DNA from: Nostoc flagelliforme FACHB-838
GTDB taxonomy: Bacteria > Cyanobacteriota > Cyanobacteriia > Cyanobacteriales > Nostocaceae
Assembly: GCF_014698065.1 (NCBI RefSeq)
Contig: NZ_JACJSI010000036.1
Coordinates: 1,670-65,669 of the forward strand
Length of the DNA: 64,000 nucleotides
Reading direction: 5' to 3'
A model generated the notes under the pieces. That model had not been told where the DNA came from and made no database searches. It saw nothing but the letters and a program-made list of their open reading frames with translations. Positions 16,563-26,932 of the stretch are shown piece by piece. The stretch's first letter is position 1. Each line of letters starts with the position of its first letter. A program made the translations under genes and the position numbers.

Positions 16563-18509
16563 TCAAACTGTGGTGATTTTGGGTTCTTCGGCAATAGGTT
16601 CAACTTGTATCGCTGGCGCTTTTTCCTCAAAGGCGGCTAAGTCGAACCAAAAAGTAGTGCCTATACCAACTTCACTCACTAAATGGACTTTACTACGATG
16701 TCTGTCGATAATATTTCTAACAATTGATAAACCTAAACCCGTACCTTCTAGGGTATGAACTCGGTTTTCTACGCGAAAGAAGCGTTCAAAAATTGAGTGT
16801 TGATCTTCTGTGGCGATGCCAATCCCAGTATCGGAAATTTCAATCCGCACTGGAGAAGATTGGGTGTGACTGGGTTTAAAATCTAGCTGGTAGGCGCGGA
16901 TTGCCACTTTACCACCGGCTTTGGTGAATTTAAGGGCATTACCAATCAGGTTGCCAAATACTTGTACTAACAGATCATAATTACCCATTACCAGGGGCAA
17001 ATTAGGAGCAACTTCCTGAACTAGTTCAACACCTTTATCTTTTGCATTGAGTTGGTAAGTACGCAAGGTTTGCTCGATCGCTTGGGCTAAATCTACGCCA
17101 TCGAAGCTGTAGTTGCGACCAGATTCGAGTTTTGATAAATCTAAAACATCGTTAACTAGGCGGGTTAGGCGATCGGTTTCATGGTTCACAGTTTGCAGAA
17201 ACTCTTGCCGTTCTTGCAAAGCTAAGTCTTCGCCGTAGTCGTGCAGGGTTTCAATATAAGTTTTAATGTTGAATAGAGGCGTTCGCAGTTCGTGAGAAAC
17301 GTTGCTGATAAATTGGCTTTTTGCCTCGTTGAGTTCGACCTCACGGGTTATATCTTGGATAGTAATCGCAATACCTTTGATGCTTTCTCTTTGCAGGTTG
17401 AGTACTGTAGTCAAGAGAATGCGGATCGTTCGCGGCGCGGGTTGGTTAATAGAAATTCGGAATTCGGCGCTTTCGCATTCGCCTGCTGCCATTTCGTACA
17501 AAGGACGGGTGATTTCCATTTGTACCGATGGGGGTAAGTGATGTAACACATTGCAGCCAACGACATCAGCGGTTTCCCAGCCAAAAATTCGCAGCGCTGT
17601 AGGGTTGACTAAAATCACTTGCATATTGTTATCAATCAACACAGCACCATCTGCGATCGTCGAAACTAGGGTTTCTAGCTTGGCTTTTTCTGCGGTTAAT
17701 TCTTCAATATTCTGTTCTTCATAGCGCTCTAATCGCTCTCCCATTTCATTAAAGCTTAAAATTAACTCTCCCAGTTCGCCGCCTAAAGGTAAATCAATGC
17801 GCTGCTTGAAATTACCAGTAGCAATTTGCTTTACCCCCACCAGCAGTTCTTTTATTGGCTTAGTGATAGTCAAGGCGTTGATCACTCCTGCCAAAATCAC
17901 CATTACCCAAATCGTGATAAAAACGGCAATGGTGACATCACGGGTAAAATTGGTGGAGATGACAGCAGTCTGATTGGGATTGATACCGATCGCTAATACA
18001 CCTAAGTATTTTTGATTGACTATCAAAGGAATAAATACATCGGTAACTGTCCCATCTGGGGTTGTATGTTGCCGCACCATCGGCTTTTCCCCATCCCCAG
18101 GGTAATCCTCTGGCAGTTGTATTCGCCGTTTAATGGTGAGGGAGTTTTCTACCTCGGCTTCCCAAAAAGGTATGCCAAAAAAGATTTCCCCGTTTTCGTC
18201 AGCGTATAGCATATAACGCACACTAGAGGTGCTGCTGTAGAAGCGTTGAGAAAATTGGGCAACCTCTGTAAGATTATTGTCAGCAATTAGGGGGGCAACG
18301 TTGGCAGCAAGTAGCAACCCTAAGTCACGCCCGAAGCGGGTGTCATTCATCCGCGCATCCTGCTGAATTGTATTCACAGCCCAGAAAGTCAGACCACTCA
18401 TCACCAACGAAACCACCAATGTAGCCACAGCCAGCAGTTTAGTCTGGAGTGTGAACTCAGACCACCAACTTGCGATCGCATTTCGAATTGTTTTTAACAG
18501 AGTTAGCAT
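16563..18509 (-). CDS. nblS: NblS/Hik33-type sensor histidine kinase
   Basis: A membrane sensor kinase of 648 residues: TM1 about 27-49, an extracytoplasmic sensor region, TM2 about 191-213, HAMP 214-266, PAS 277-390, then HisKA with phospho-acceptor His406 (FISNVSHELRTPLFN) and a HATPase ending GTGLGLSIVRNI. Domain order, length and the N-terminal WWSEFTLQTKLLAVATLVVS match NblS/DspA/Hik33, which controls phycobilisome degradation and high-light, cold and nutrient stress with RpaB. It lies downstream of purD in the same direction with a 468-bp gap, so it probably has its own promoter. Confidence 0.92.
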   Translation of the reverse strand: MLTLLKTIRNAIASWWSEFTLQTKLLAVATLVVSLVMSGLTFWAVNTIQQDARMNDTRFGRDLGLLLAANVAPLIADNNLTEVAQFSQRFYSSTSSVRYMLYADENGEIFFGIPFWEAEVENSLTIKRRIQLPEDYPGDGEKPMVRQHTTPDGTVTDVFIPLIVNQKYLGVLAIGINPNQTAVISTNFTRDVTIAVFITIWVMVILAGVINALTITKPIKELLVGVKQIATGNFKQRIDLPLGGELGELILSFNEMGERLERYEEQNIEELTAEKAKLETLVSTIADGAVLIDNNMQVILVNPTALRIFGWETADVVGCNVLHHLPPSVQMEITRPLYEMAAGECESAEFRISINQPAPRTIRILLTTVLNLQRESIKGIAITIQDITREVELNEAKSQFISNVSHELRTPLFNIKTYIETLHDYGEDLALQERQEFLQTVNHETDRLTRLVNDVLDLSKLESGRNYSFDGVDLAQAIEQTLRTYQLNAKDKGVELVQEVAPNLPLVMGNYDLLVQVFGNLIGNALKFTKAGGKVAIRAYQLDFKPSHTQSSPVRIEISDTGIGIATEDQHSIFERFFRVENRVHTLEGTGLGLSIVRNIIDRHRSKVHLVSEVGIGTTFWFDLAAFEEKAPAIQVEPIAEEPKITTV

Positions 18510-18977
18510 CTTAAATAAAGTTGTTAGTAGTCTTTGTTATAAAGCCCAACAACTAAAAAATTAACAGTTAATTTGACAAATATGTTAGCGGAGAGAGGGA
18601 GATGAGAAAGTGCAGGGAATATTTCCGTAAGGTAGTCCTAAGGAATTTACCCCATTTCAGCCATCGGAGTTGATATCGAGTTGAGGATTAACGCGTTAAA
18701 CCCCATTTTTGTGACTATTGTTTACGCACAGATGAGTAGTCTAACAAAAATCCCACCTGTCGTGATTTTGAAGTTATCTAGCTCACGTTAGCGGTGGCTA
18801 GTAAACTTGAACTCAGCCCAAGATACTTAAACCGACGCGCCACCGCTACGATGCTACTGCAAAATCTGTGTACTGCCGCTATAAGCGATCACATCGACAG
18901 CAAGGTAAAGTATTAAGTCTGCCTCGCTGCCTGATGAAAATCAGCACCAGCCTTAAAGCCAACATCAAACTGGATGC
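18510..18977. other. Intergenic region between nblS and purD
   Basis: About 470 bp of mostly unstructured sequence. A segment with two copies of the complementary motif GCGGTGGC / GCCACCGC (about 18789-18796 and 18840-18847) could fold. No open frame, tRNA or recognisable small RNA was seen. Confidence 0.4.
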
Positions 18978-20276
18978 TTATGGAGTTTTCCCCTGCTTCA
19001 CGCTGACCACTCTATGACCGATATCTCTTCGGTAATATATGCCCTCAAATTGAATATATTTGATACTAGAGTATGCTTGAGCGATCGCTTGCTCAAAATT
19101 TTCGCCGATTCCAGTCACATTTAATACTCGACCCCCATCGGTCACTATTTCTTGTTGCTGGTTCAACTTCGTACCTGCATGAAATACAGTTGCTCCTGTT
19201 GCTTCTGCCTCACCAATACCAGTAATCACCTGGTCTTTCTTATACTCTCCTGGATAACCACCGGAAGCGGCAACGACAGTGGCAGATGCTCCCGCTTTCC
19301 AAGCAATGGGCGGCAATTCACTTAATCGCTGCTGTACACAGGCTAGAAGCAACTCTTCGAGGGGTGTTTCTAACAGTGGCAAAATTACCTGAGTTTCTGG
19401 ATCGCCAAAACGACAGTTAAATTCCAAAACCTTCAAGTCGCCATTGGGTGCAATCATCAACCCAGCATACAGTACGCCTCGGTAGTCAATGCCTTTAGCT
19501 CGTAAGGTGGCGATCGCTCTTTCTAAGACTTCTGTTTGAATGCGTGCCATCAACTCTGGTGTAGCGATAGGTGCTGGGCTGTATGCTCCCATCCCGCCAG
19601 TATTTTCCCCCGTATCGCCGTCACCAATCCGCTTGTGGTCTTGAGCTGGCAACAAGGGTCGAATCGTTAACCCATCGGTTAAAGCTAAAACTGACACCTC
19701 TTGCCCAATCAAACATTCTTCGATGACGACAAACTTACCAGCACTGCCAAACTGTCCCTGAAAAATAGCATTAACGGCAGTTTCTGCCTGTTCAATTGTT
19801 TCAGCCACCGTTACACCCTTACCAGCCGCCAAACCATCAGCTTTAACAACAATTGGCGCTCCCGTAGCTATCACGTAAGATTTAGCTGCTGCTGCCTCCG
19901 TAAATACCGCAGCCCGTGCCGTCGGAATTCCCGCTTCTTGCATTAGGGCTTTTGCCCAAGCTTTACTCGCCTCAATTTGCGCTCCGGCTCTGACTGGGCC
20001 AAATACCATCAATCCTTTATCTTGAAGGTAATCTGTGATTCCCTTAGACAGGGGCACTTCTGGCCCAACTATTACTAGAGTTATGCCATGTTCTAGAGAA
20101 TATCTGCTTATGCCCTCAAAATCATCTACTGCTAGGGGCAAGTTCTGGCAACGTTCCATACTTGCTGTGCCCCCATTGCCTGGTACACAGACAACTTGCT
20201 CAATTTGCTTAGATTGCAACAGTTTCCACGCCAGAGCGTGTTCACGCCCCCCATTACCTACAACTAAAACTTTCAC
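18978..20276 (-). CDS. purD: Phosphoribosylamine-glycine ligase
   Basis: GAR synthetase, the second step of de novo purine synthesis, joining glycine to phosphoribosylamine with ATP. The 432-residue protein shows the N-terminal VLVVGNGGREHALAWKL, the ATP-grasp core (IVVKADGLAAGKGV; AQDHKRIGDGDTGENTGGMG) and LEFNCRFGDPETQVILPLL. Full length. ATG start in a normal context; 2-gene orientation with nblS downstream. Confidence 0.96.
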   Translation of the reverse strand: MKVLVVGNGGREHALAWKLLQSKQIEQVVCVPGNGGTASMERCQNLPLAVDDFEGISRYSLEHGITLVIVGPEVPLSKGITDYLQDKGLMVFGPVRAGAQIEASKAWAKALMQEAGIPTARAAVFTEAAAAKSYVIATGAPIVVKADGLAAGKGVTVAETIEQAETAVNAIFQGQFGSAGKFVVIEECLIGQEVSVLALTDGLTIRPLLPAQDHKRIGDGDTGENTGGMGAYSPAPIATPELMARIQTEVLERAIATLRAKGIDYRGVLYAGLMIAPNGDLKVLEFNCRFGDPETQVILPLLETPLEELLLACVQQRLSELPPIAWKAGASATVVAASGGYPGEYKKDQVITGIGEAEATGATVFHAGTKLNQQQEIVTDGGRVLNVTGIGENFEQAIAQAYSSIKYIQFEGIYYRRDIGHRVVSVKQGKTP

Positions 20277-20861
20277 TTATTTCCTCGTGCGTCCCTTGCG
20301 AAACGAGAATGCCCGATTCGGCTCTCGTAGATCAATTTTTTCATCAATTCTCACACTTGTGCAAGCCCCCTCATGACTAAAAAGACTGAGGAGCATAGTG
20401 CAAGAAGAAATCTAGTTATGGAATTTCTACTGTATTTATTTCTAAAATCCAACTTAGTGCATTAAGTAAATGGGCGTAAATAAATATAATATGTTCTTTC
20501 ATTGCGAGTGCTTCGCTTCTCTACGAGACGCTCCGCGAACACTCGCAATGACATCTTAATATTTAATCATGCCTACCTATTTAGTATAATGTTTACACTC
20601 TCCCGATGTTTGCGACGCTGTGCTAGTTACTATTTTTCAAGGCTTTTCAGTCAGCCACATGATAAATTTTATTAATATGAATATTTTCATGTATCTACTT
20701 ATATTTTTCCCACTACAAGTATACTTTTTAAGTATTTATCATGATTTTTTCAAACATTGGGATAATTGAGTAAAAAATAATCTTCAGCTAATAAAGATTA
20801 TTGATTACAAGTATTAACTTGTGAAGCTGGAGATTAATGAAAATATCAAAAAATAGACAAC
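20277..20861. other. Divergent intergenic region, purD to epimerase
   Basis: AT-rich, about 585 bp, no gene. The only clear structure is the palindromic small repeat at 20500-20550. Promoters for both flanking genes should lie here but no convincing -10/-35 pair could be fixed by eye. Confidence 0.45.
20500..20550. repeat. Palindromic element carrying a small dispersed repeat
   Basis: CATTGCGAGTG (20500-20510) and its complement CACTCGCAATG (20540-20550) flank the repeat core GCTTCTCTACGAGACGCT, also found at 10962-10979. It looks like a small repeat inserted in, or grown as the loop of, a short hairpin. Confidence 0.6.
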
Positions 20862-21809
20862 ATGGCTAAAATTATTGTTACTGGAGCCGCTGGCTTTATT
20901 GGTTCTCATCTTGCAGAAACATTGCTGCAACAAGGAGAAGAAGTGATCGGAATTGATGAATTGAATGATTACTACGATCCTATGTTAAAGCGTAAGAATG
21001 TTGCCCACTTACATCAGTTACCTGGCTTTACATTAATTGAAGGAGATATGCAGTTTTTAGATTGGCAGCAACTCTTAAAAGATGTTGATGTAGTTTACCA
21101 TCAAGCGGCCCAAGCAGGTGTTAGAGCAAGTTGGGGTAAAGCTTTTCGTAGTTATACAGAACGAAATATTAATGCTACACAAGTTTTGCTAGAAGCAGCT
21201 AAGGATGCTAAAGACCTGAAAAGATTAGTGTTTGCCTCATCATCAAGTGTATATGGTGATGCGGAAACATTACCTACTCATGAGGAAATTTGTCCTCAAC
21301 CAGTTTCTCCTTACGGCATTACGAAGCTAGCAGCGGAGTTTTTGTGTGAACTGTATCACAAAAACTTTGGTGTGCCCTGTGTGGCATTACGCTACTTCAC
21401 AGTTTATGGCCCCAAACAGCGCCCAGATATGGCATTTAATAAGTTCTTTAAATCTATTTTGCAGGATGAAGCGATTCCGATTTACGGCGATGGCCAGCAA
21501 ACGCGGGAGTTTACGTTTGTTAGTGATATCATCGCCGCCAATTTAGCTGCCGCCAGCGCACCCCAAGCAGTGGGAGAAATCTTTAATATTGGCGGTGGTA
21601 GCAGAGTAGTTTTAGCGGAAGTTTTGGATACGATTGAAGAAATTGTCGGGAAAAAAATCAAAAAAAACCATATAGAAAAGGCTATGGGAGATGCACGCCA
21701 CACTGCTGCTGATGTATCTAAAGCACAGAAATTTCTGGGATATCAGCCACAAGTCTCTCTCAGAGAAGGTTTGACGCAGGAATGGCAATGGATTAAATCT
21801 TTGTATTGA
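20862..21809 (+). CDS. NAD-dependent nucleotide-sugar epimerase/dehydratase
   Basis: An extended short-chain dehydrogenase of 315 residues: Rossmann TGAAGFIGSHLAETLL, HQAAQAGVRASW, SSSVYGD, catalytic Tyr and Lys in YGITKLA, and the substrate region YFTVYGPKQRPDMAF typical of UDP-glucuronate/UDP-glucose 4-epimerase relatives. It interconverts a nucleotide-linked sugar, probably for polysaccharide synthesis; the exact sugar cannot be told. Monocistronic, with a terminator after it. Confidence 0.9.
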   Translation: MAKIIVTGAAGFIGSHLAETLLQQGEEVIGIDELNDYYDPMLKRKNVAHLHQLPGFTLIEGDMQFLDWQQLLKDVDVVYHQAAQAGVRASWGKAFRSYTERNINATQVLLEAAKDAKDLKRLVFASSSSVYGDAETLPTHEEICPQPVSPYGITKLAAEFLCELYHKNFGVPCVALRYFTVYGPKQRPDMAFNKFFKSILQDEAIPIYGDGQQTREFTFVSDIIAANLAAASAPQAVGEIFNIGGGSRVVLAEVLDTIEEIVGKKIKKNHIEKAMGDARHTAADVSKAQKFLGYQPQVSLREGLTQEWQWIKSLY

Positions 21810-21831
21810 CTGTAAGAAACTAAAAAATAAG

Positions 21832-21877
21832 AAAGCCTGGGTATAAACAGTCATAAAACTCACTATACACAGGCTTT
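21832..21877 (+). terminator. Terminator of the epimerase gene
   Basis: AAAGCCTGGGTATA (21832-21845) pairs with TATACACAGGCTTT (21864-21877) with one mismatch, followed by TTCG; it lies 23 nt after the stop. Confidence 0.6.
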
Positions 21878-22063
21878 TCGATAACCAATGCTGCTTACCT
21901 TCCTTGCGAAACATTGGCTAGATCAATAGATTTGTCTCAGTTAAGTTTTGTAATATGCTGTTAACTCATAAAAGAGAATCTATCTTAAGAAGTATTGGTC
22001 AAAAGAGGTAAAACAAATATAGTAATTATGGTAAAATTTTAACTTTAATAATTTGTATTTAAT

Positions 22064-22109
22064 AAAATAAAAGCTTCAGATGCTAGGGCTTGCTAAAGCT
22101 TTTTATTTT
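22064..22109. terminator. AT-rich hairpin
   Basis: AAAATAAAAGCTT (22064-22076) pairs with AAGCTTTTTATTTT (22096-22109), with one bulge, around a 19-base loop. The T-rich right arm would fit a plus-strand terminator, but no gene ends nearby. Confidence 0.35.
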
Positions 22110-22204
22110 GATCGTTAATGGACAAATTTGTGGCACTGAATAGGGCGAAAAATTAAGTTGAACGCGCACAAATTTGATTTCTCCCTCATCATTAATAGAT
22201 AAGT

Positions 22205-22299
22205 TATAGCGGTTCCCGATATAGTGAGGTACGTTTTCAAAACTACTAACCTTGCTAACAAAGATTTGGGTATACCTTAGTTGCTTAGAAAACGCTATA
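22205..22299. mobile_element. Small inverted-repeat element (about 95 bp)
   Basis: TATAGCG at 22205-22211 and CGCTATA at 22293-22299 bound the element; inside, GAGGTACGTTTTC and GTATACCTTAGTTGC form a second partial symmetry. The layout matches short non-coding elements common in Nostoc intergenic regions. Only one copy is in this window. Confidence 0.4.
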
Positions 22300-22469
22300 G
22301 TAAATCAAAAAGATAAATTTTGCCATATTTATTTACGATGTGTCTGATTTTAAAAGGAACCTGCTCCCTGCTTGCTCAATAGGGTCTGAAACCTCGAAGA
22401 AGGTATGGGGTTTGCTTCCCTACTTTCTTCATTCACAGCTAGCCTTCATAGTTTGGTGAGTTGAGCAAC

Positions 22470-24451
22470 ATGAATGTGGATAAATTTAGCCAACAGATAG
22501 AGAAATTGCATTCAGAGATACAGGAACTATTGCAATGTGATAGAACTAAGCCAAACTCACAACAGGAGATTATCACAGAGGCTTTCGAAGAACTTGACAC
22601 CGCAATGGAAGAACTATTGACAGCCTGCGAAGAGTTAGAGGTAACACGAGCGGCAGTAGAGAAAGAGCGCCAGCGTTACCAAGATTTGTTTGAGTTTGCT
22701 CCAGAGGGTTACTTGGTAACTAATACTGTTGGGACAATTAAAGAGGCTAACCATGTAGCAGCAATTTTGCTCGGTGTCCCACAAAAGTATTTAGTAGGTA
22801 AACCATTAATTCTCTTTATTGCTCAACAAGACCGCCAGTCTTTTAGCTCTCAAATGAACAATTTGCAGGAGGCACTGAACTGGGAAATTAACCTACAGCC
22901 AAGGAGAGGAACGCCTTTCCCTGCTAGTGTGAAAGCGTCTGTAGTATACGACCTTGAGGGGAAGCAGCTTGGCTGGCGTTGGCTGCTGTGCAACATTAGT
23001 GAACGTAAGCAAGCTGAAGAAATGTTGCAGCAAGCTTACAGTGAGTTAGAAATACGGGTAGCGGAACGCACGGCGGAACTGGTAAAAGCAAATCAGAAAT
23101 TGCTAAATGAAATTACAGAGCGTAAACGAGTCGAGTCACAACTCCTGCACCTTGCCTTTCACGATGCACTGACCGGTCTGGCAAATCGTGCTGCATTTAT
23201 GAAGCGTCTAAGACATGCAATAAATTATTCAAAAATTTAGATTATCTATATGCTGTGCTATTTATCGACCTAGATCGGTTTAAAGTAATAAATGACAGCC
23301 TTGGACACCTAAGTGGAGACCAGTTACTGCTTGCTACTGCAAGTAGGCTAAAAGTATGTATACGCTCTATAGACACAGCCGCACGGCTTGGGGGAGACGA
23401 ATTTACAATCCTGCTTGAGGGAATCAAAGATGTGGCAGATGCCATCGTAGTAGCTGAACGTATTCAGAAGGAACTGGCATTACCCTTTGAGTTTGACGGA
23501 CAAGAAGTCTTCATTACGGCAAGTATTGGCATTGCATTAAGTTCGACAGTAGACTATCAACACCCAGAAGAACTGTTGAGGGATGCTGATACAGCAATGT
23601 ACCGAGCTAAGGTGCTAGGTAAAGCGCGTTATGAGCTATTCAACTCAGATATGTATGCTAATGTTCTGGCGAGATTGCAGTTAGAAACCGATTTGCGCCG
23701 AGCAATTGAACGCGAAGAATTTCAGGTTTATTACCAACCGATTGTTTCGCTCACCAGCGGCTCTATTTTAGGTTTTGAGGCTCTATTGCGCTGGCAGCAT
23801 CCAGAGCGTGGTCTGCTTAATCCAGCAGATTTTATTTCCGTAGCAGAGGAAACTGGACTAATTTTGTCCATTGGTAAATGGGCATTGCATGAAGCCTGCC
23901 GACAGATGCAAGCTTGGCGGGTGTATCATCGTTCTAACTTGCTAGAGAAAATTAGTGTTAATCTCTCCGTCAAACAATTTTCTCAGTCGGATTTGATTGA
24001 GCAGATTGGGCAAATTTTGGACTCAACTGGTCTTGATGCTGGCACTCTAATGCTAGAGATTGCTGAAAGCGTAATTGTGGAAAATGGTCATCAGGTAACT
24101 GCCGCAATCTTACAACTTCGAGAGATGGGTATTGATTTATCAATTGATGACTTTGGTACAGGCTACTCTTCATTAGGTGGTCTTTATAAATTTCCGATTA
24201 GTGTATTAAAGATTGATCGTTCTTTCATCAGCCGGATGAACACTAATAGTAAAAATATAGAAATTATTGAGATAATTGTCACCTTGGCACATAAGCTGGG
24301 TGTGGATGTGCTTGCCGAAGGAGTAGAAACAGAAGAGCAACTAGCACTTTTAAGAAACTTAAATTGTAAATATGGTCAAGGACATTTTTTCTCTGTTCCA
24401 TTAAATAGCTTGGCAGCAGAGGCATTAATTATGGAAAATCCTCAATGGTAA
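22470..24451 (+). pseudogene. PAS-GGDEF-EAL cyclic-di-GMP protein, frameshifted
   Basis: Two adjoining frames form one gene. The first (22470-23240) has a coiled coil, a PAS domain (residues about 70-185) and the start of GGDEF (HDALTGLANRAAF) before a TAG. The second (open across 23231-24451) resumes with LYAVLFIDLDRFKVIND, the intact LGGDEF signature and a complete EAL domain (GFEALLRW, DDFGTGYSSL). One extra A in the A-run at 23230-23235 would join them as SKNLDYLYAVLF. GGDEF makes and EAL degrades c-di-GMP; both motifs are intact, so the defect is recent or a sequencing error. Start chosen at the ATG 22470 rather than the TTG 22461. Confidence 0.85.
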
Positions 24452-24488
24452 GGATTATTTTTTGATAACTCAGATTTATAACAAAGAC

Positions 24489-26456
24489 TTAAGTATATTT
24501 GACTAAATTAGAAATCGCTATGAGCAATTCTTCTGGTGCTACAGGTTTAACGATGTGCTGTTGAAATCCTGCTTTTAGCGCGTACTGCTGATTAATTTCG
24601 CCTGCATAAGCAGTCAGAGCGATCGCGGGAATCTGTTTTCTGCCGATTTTTGCTTCCAGAGTCCGCACCTGTTCCATAAGCATATAGCCGTTCATCTCTG
24701 GCATGCCAATATCGCTAAGTAAGATATCTGGCTTTGACTGCGTGAGCGCTTTTAATGCTTCATCTCCTGATGCTACTGCGGTAACGATCGCACCAAACTG
24801 TTCTAGGACAAAGCTGAAAAAGTCGCGGCTATCAGCATTGTCATCTACAATCAAGACTTGTAAACCCATCAGGGGAGAAGAGGCAAAAACAGCAGCTGAG
24901 GAATCAGGATTTATCTCATCCGGGATTTTCGCACTGTCTTTGATCAGCGGCAATCTAACTGTGAAAATCGCTCCTTGCTCCTCGCCAAGACTTTCAGCCC
25001 AAATCGTTCCCCCGTGCATCTCAATCAAGTGACGAGCGATCGCTAAACCTAACCCTAGCCCCCCAAACTTTCTCGTTGTTGTACTATCAGCCTGACGGAA
25101 ATAGTCAAACATATAAGGTAGAAAGTCTGGGTGAATGCCCTTACCTGTGTCGCTGACGGTAATCTGCGCTTGAGAATCGATGCACTCCAATCGCACATTT
25201 ACTTTTCCCCCAGTGGGTGTAAACTTGACAGCATTTGATAACAGGTTCCAAAGAACTTGTTGTAAGCGAGCTGAATCACCCAGAACTTTCCCCGTAGTTG
25301 GATCAAGCATCGTCTCAATCTCAATGGTTTTAGCCTCTGCTGCCAAATGTACTGTTTCCATTGCGGCTTGAATGGCAGATACCAGATCGACTGGGATCAT
25401 GTTGAGGCTGAGTTTGCCTTGGAGGATGCGAGAAACATCTAGTAAGTCTTCAATTAGTTGAGCTTGTAATTTGGCATTGCGTTCAATAGTTTTCAATGCT
25501 TTACTGAGCGATATATCATCAAATTTACGGCTCTGCAAAAGTTTTGCCCAACCGAGAATCGGATTCAAAGGCGATCGCAGTTCATGGGAAAGTACCGCCA
25601 AAAACTCATCTTTAATCCGATTAGCAGCCTCAGCTTCCGCCCTGGCTAATTGCTCAAGTTGCAAAAGGCGATCGCGTTCTGATTCTGTGCGTTTGCGATC
25701 GCTGATGTCAGTTAACATAGCGATCGCCCCTAAGAACTCATTTTGCTCATCAAAAATCGCTCTAGCAGAAACCAGTGTCCAGATGTACGAACCATCTTTG
25801 CAACACAATCGAGCTTCTTTAAGATTGTTGTTTTCTCGCTTCAGCCACTCCAGTTTCTCTTCATCTGTTATGCCATCAGTCCGATCTATAAAATCAAATA
25901 TGGAACGACCGAGCATTTCTTCTGCCGGATAGCCCAACATCTGAGACATCCGCTGATTCACAAACTCTGTTTGGGCTTCTTGGTCAATCATCCAGATTCC
26001 TTCATAAGAGGTATCAACAATTCTGCGATACTTCGCTTCACTCTTCTGTAAGGACTCCTCTGCTTGCTTGCGCTCACGCCGCTCTTTAGCTTCCCGCAAT
26101 GCCCGTTGCACTGAAGGAACTAATCGCTCTAATCGTTGCTTTAACACATAATCGGTTGCACCGTTCTTTAAAGCTTCGATCGCTAATTCTTCACCTAGCG
26201 CAGCAGAAACAAAAATAAAAGGAACCTCTGGACAATAATTTCGGGCAATTTCCAAAGCTGAAATTCCATCAAAAGAGGGCAAGGCATAATCGGCAAGAAT
26301 TAAATCGAAAGTCTCCGTTTCCAGAGCAGCCAAGAAATCAGCACCGGTTTCGACTCGGATCAGTTCGTAATTAATTTCCCCTTCGGTTAGCATCGCTTCG
26401 GTTAGCTCTGCATCTAAGGCGCTATCTTCCAAAAGGAGGAAACGGAGGAAATTCAT
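24489..26456 (-). CDS. Hybrid histidine kinase (REC-PAS-HisKA-HATPase-REC)
   Basis: A soluble 655-residue phosphorelay protein: N-terminal receiver with Asp56 (LILADYALP), coiled linker, PAS about 138-255, HisKA with His291 (FLAVLSHELRSPLNP), HATPase (GGLGLGLAIARHL) and a C-terminal receiver (ILLSDIGMPEMNGY). Two receivers around a kinase suggest a multi-step relay. It is the last gene of a four-gene operon; its ATG overlaps the stop of the response regulator (TGATG), and AAGGAG inside that gene's last codons is its ribosome site. Confidence 0.92.
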   Translation of the reverse strand: MNFLRFLLLEDSALDAELTEAMLTEGEINYELIRVETGADFLAALETETFDLILADYALPSFDGISALEIARNYCPEVPFIFVSAALGEELAIEALKNGATDYVLKQRLERLVPSVQRALREAKERRERKQAEESLQKSEAKYRRIVDTSYEGIWMIDQEAQTEFVNQRMSQMLGYPAEEMLGRSIFDFIDRTDGITDEEKLEWLKRENNNLKEARLCCKDGSYIWTLVSARAIFDEQNEFLGAIAMLTDISDRKRTESERDRLLQLEQLARAEAEAANRIKDEFLAVLSHELRSPLNPILGWAKLLQSRKFDDISLSKALKTIERNAKLQAQLIEDLLDVSRILQGKLSLNMIPVDLVSAIQAAMETVHLAAEAKTIEIETMLDPTTGKVLGDSARLQQVLWNLLSNAVKFTPTGGKVNVRLECIDSQAQITVSDTGKGIHPDFLPYMFDYFRQADSTTTRKFGGLGLGLAIARHLIEMHGGTIWAESLGEEQGAIFTVRLPLIKDSAKIPDEINPDSSAAVFASSPLMGLQVLIVDDNADSRDFFSFVLEQFGAIVTAVASGDEALKALTQSKPDILLSDIGMPEMNGYMLMEQVRTLEAKIGRKQIPAIALTAYAGEINQQYALKAGFQQHIVKPVAPEELLIAISNLVKYT

Positions 26457-26932
26457 CAGTTACTCTCCTTTTGAGGATGAGGCGCTGGAGGTAAAGCACC
26501 AACGGGAGGCTGATTGATTACCGCCCAAAACAGGCCAACACCCTTAATGGAATCGACAAAATCATGGTAATCCACTGGCTTGACAACATAAGCATTGACC
26601 CCTAACTCGTAGCATCGAACTAAATCCGGTTCCTCACGGGAAGAGGTCAGTACCACAACTGGAATCACTCGCATTACTGGGTCTGATTTGAGTTGTGCTA
26701 GTACTTCTAGCCCATCGATTTTCGGCAGTTTCAAATCGAGCAAGACGACAACAGGATACCCTTCCATTCGCAACCGAAACAATCCCCGGCGATAGAGATA
26801 ATCTAGTGCTTCTTCTCCATCACGCACTACTACCACTTCGTTAGCGAGATGGTTTTCCGACAAGGCAGCTAATATTAACTCTGCATCATTGGCACTGTCC
26901 TCAATTAGCAGAATTCGCTTGAGTTCTTTCAT
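26456..26932 (-). CDS. Single-domain response regulator (Rcp1-like)
   Basis: A receiver-only regulator of the type that accompanies cyanobacterial phytochrome-like kinases: ILLIEDSANDAEL, phospho-acceptor Asp in VVLLDLKLPKIDGL, Thr/Ser in VVVLTSSREEPD and the Lys in AYVVKPVDYHDF. The Rcp1-type insertion DYLYRRGLFRLRMEG is present. The start MKELKRILLIED (26932) is preferred over an upstream Met at 26941; it overlaps the kinase gene by 32 nt. Likely receives phosphate from the upstream multi-PAS kinase and passes it to the hybrid kinase. Confidence 0.9.
   Translation of the reverse strand: MKELKRILLIEDSANDAELILAALSENHLANEVVVVRDGEEALDYLYRRGLFRLRMEGYPVVVLLDLKLPKIDGLEVLAQLKSDPVMRVIPVVVLTSSREEPDLVRCYELGVNAYVVKPVDYHDFVDSIKGVGLFWAVINQPPVGALPPAPHPQKESN

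Larger units (their letters stand above)
21888..22469. other. Long intergenic region before the GGDEF/EAL gene
   Basis: No gene. It holds a hairpin at 22064-22109 and a small inverted-repeat element at 22205-22299. The bases before the downstream gene read GGTGAG about 11 nt before its ATG. Confidence 0.45.

Noticed and set aside
18780-18860. Possible small RNA between nblS and purD
   Set aside because: Only one short complementary pair (GCGGTGGC/GCCACCGC); no promoter or terminator could be placed.
22461-24451. Programmed frameshift in the GGDEF/EAL gene
   Set aside because: The site lacks a typical slippery heptamer with a downstream structure; a one-base loss explains it more simply.
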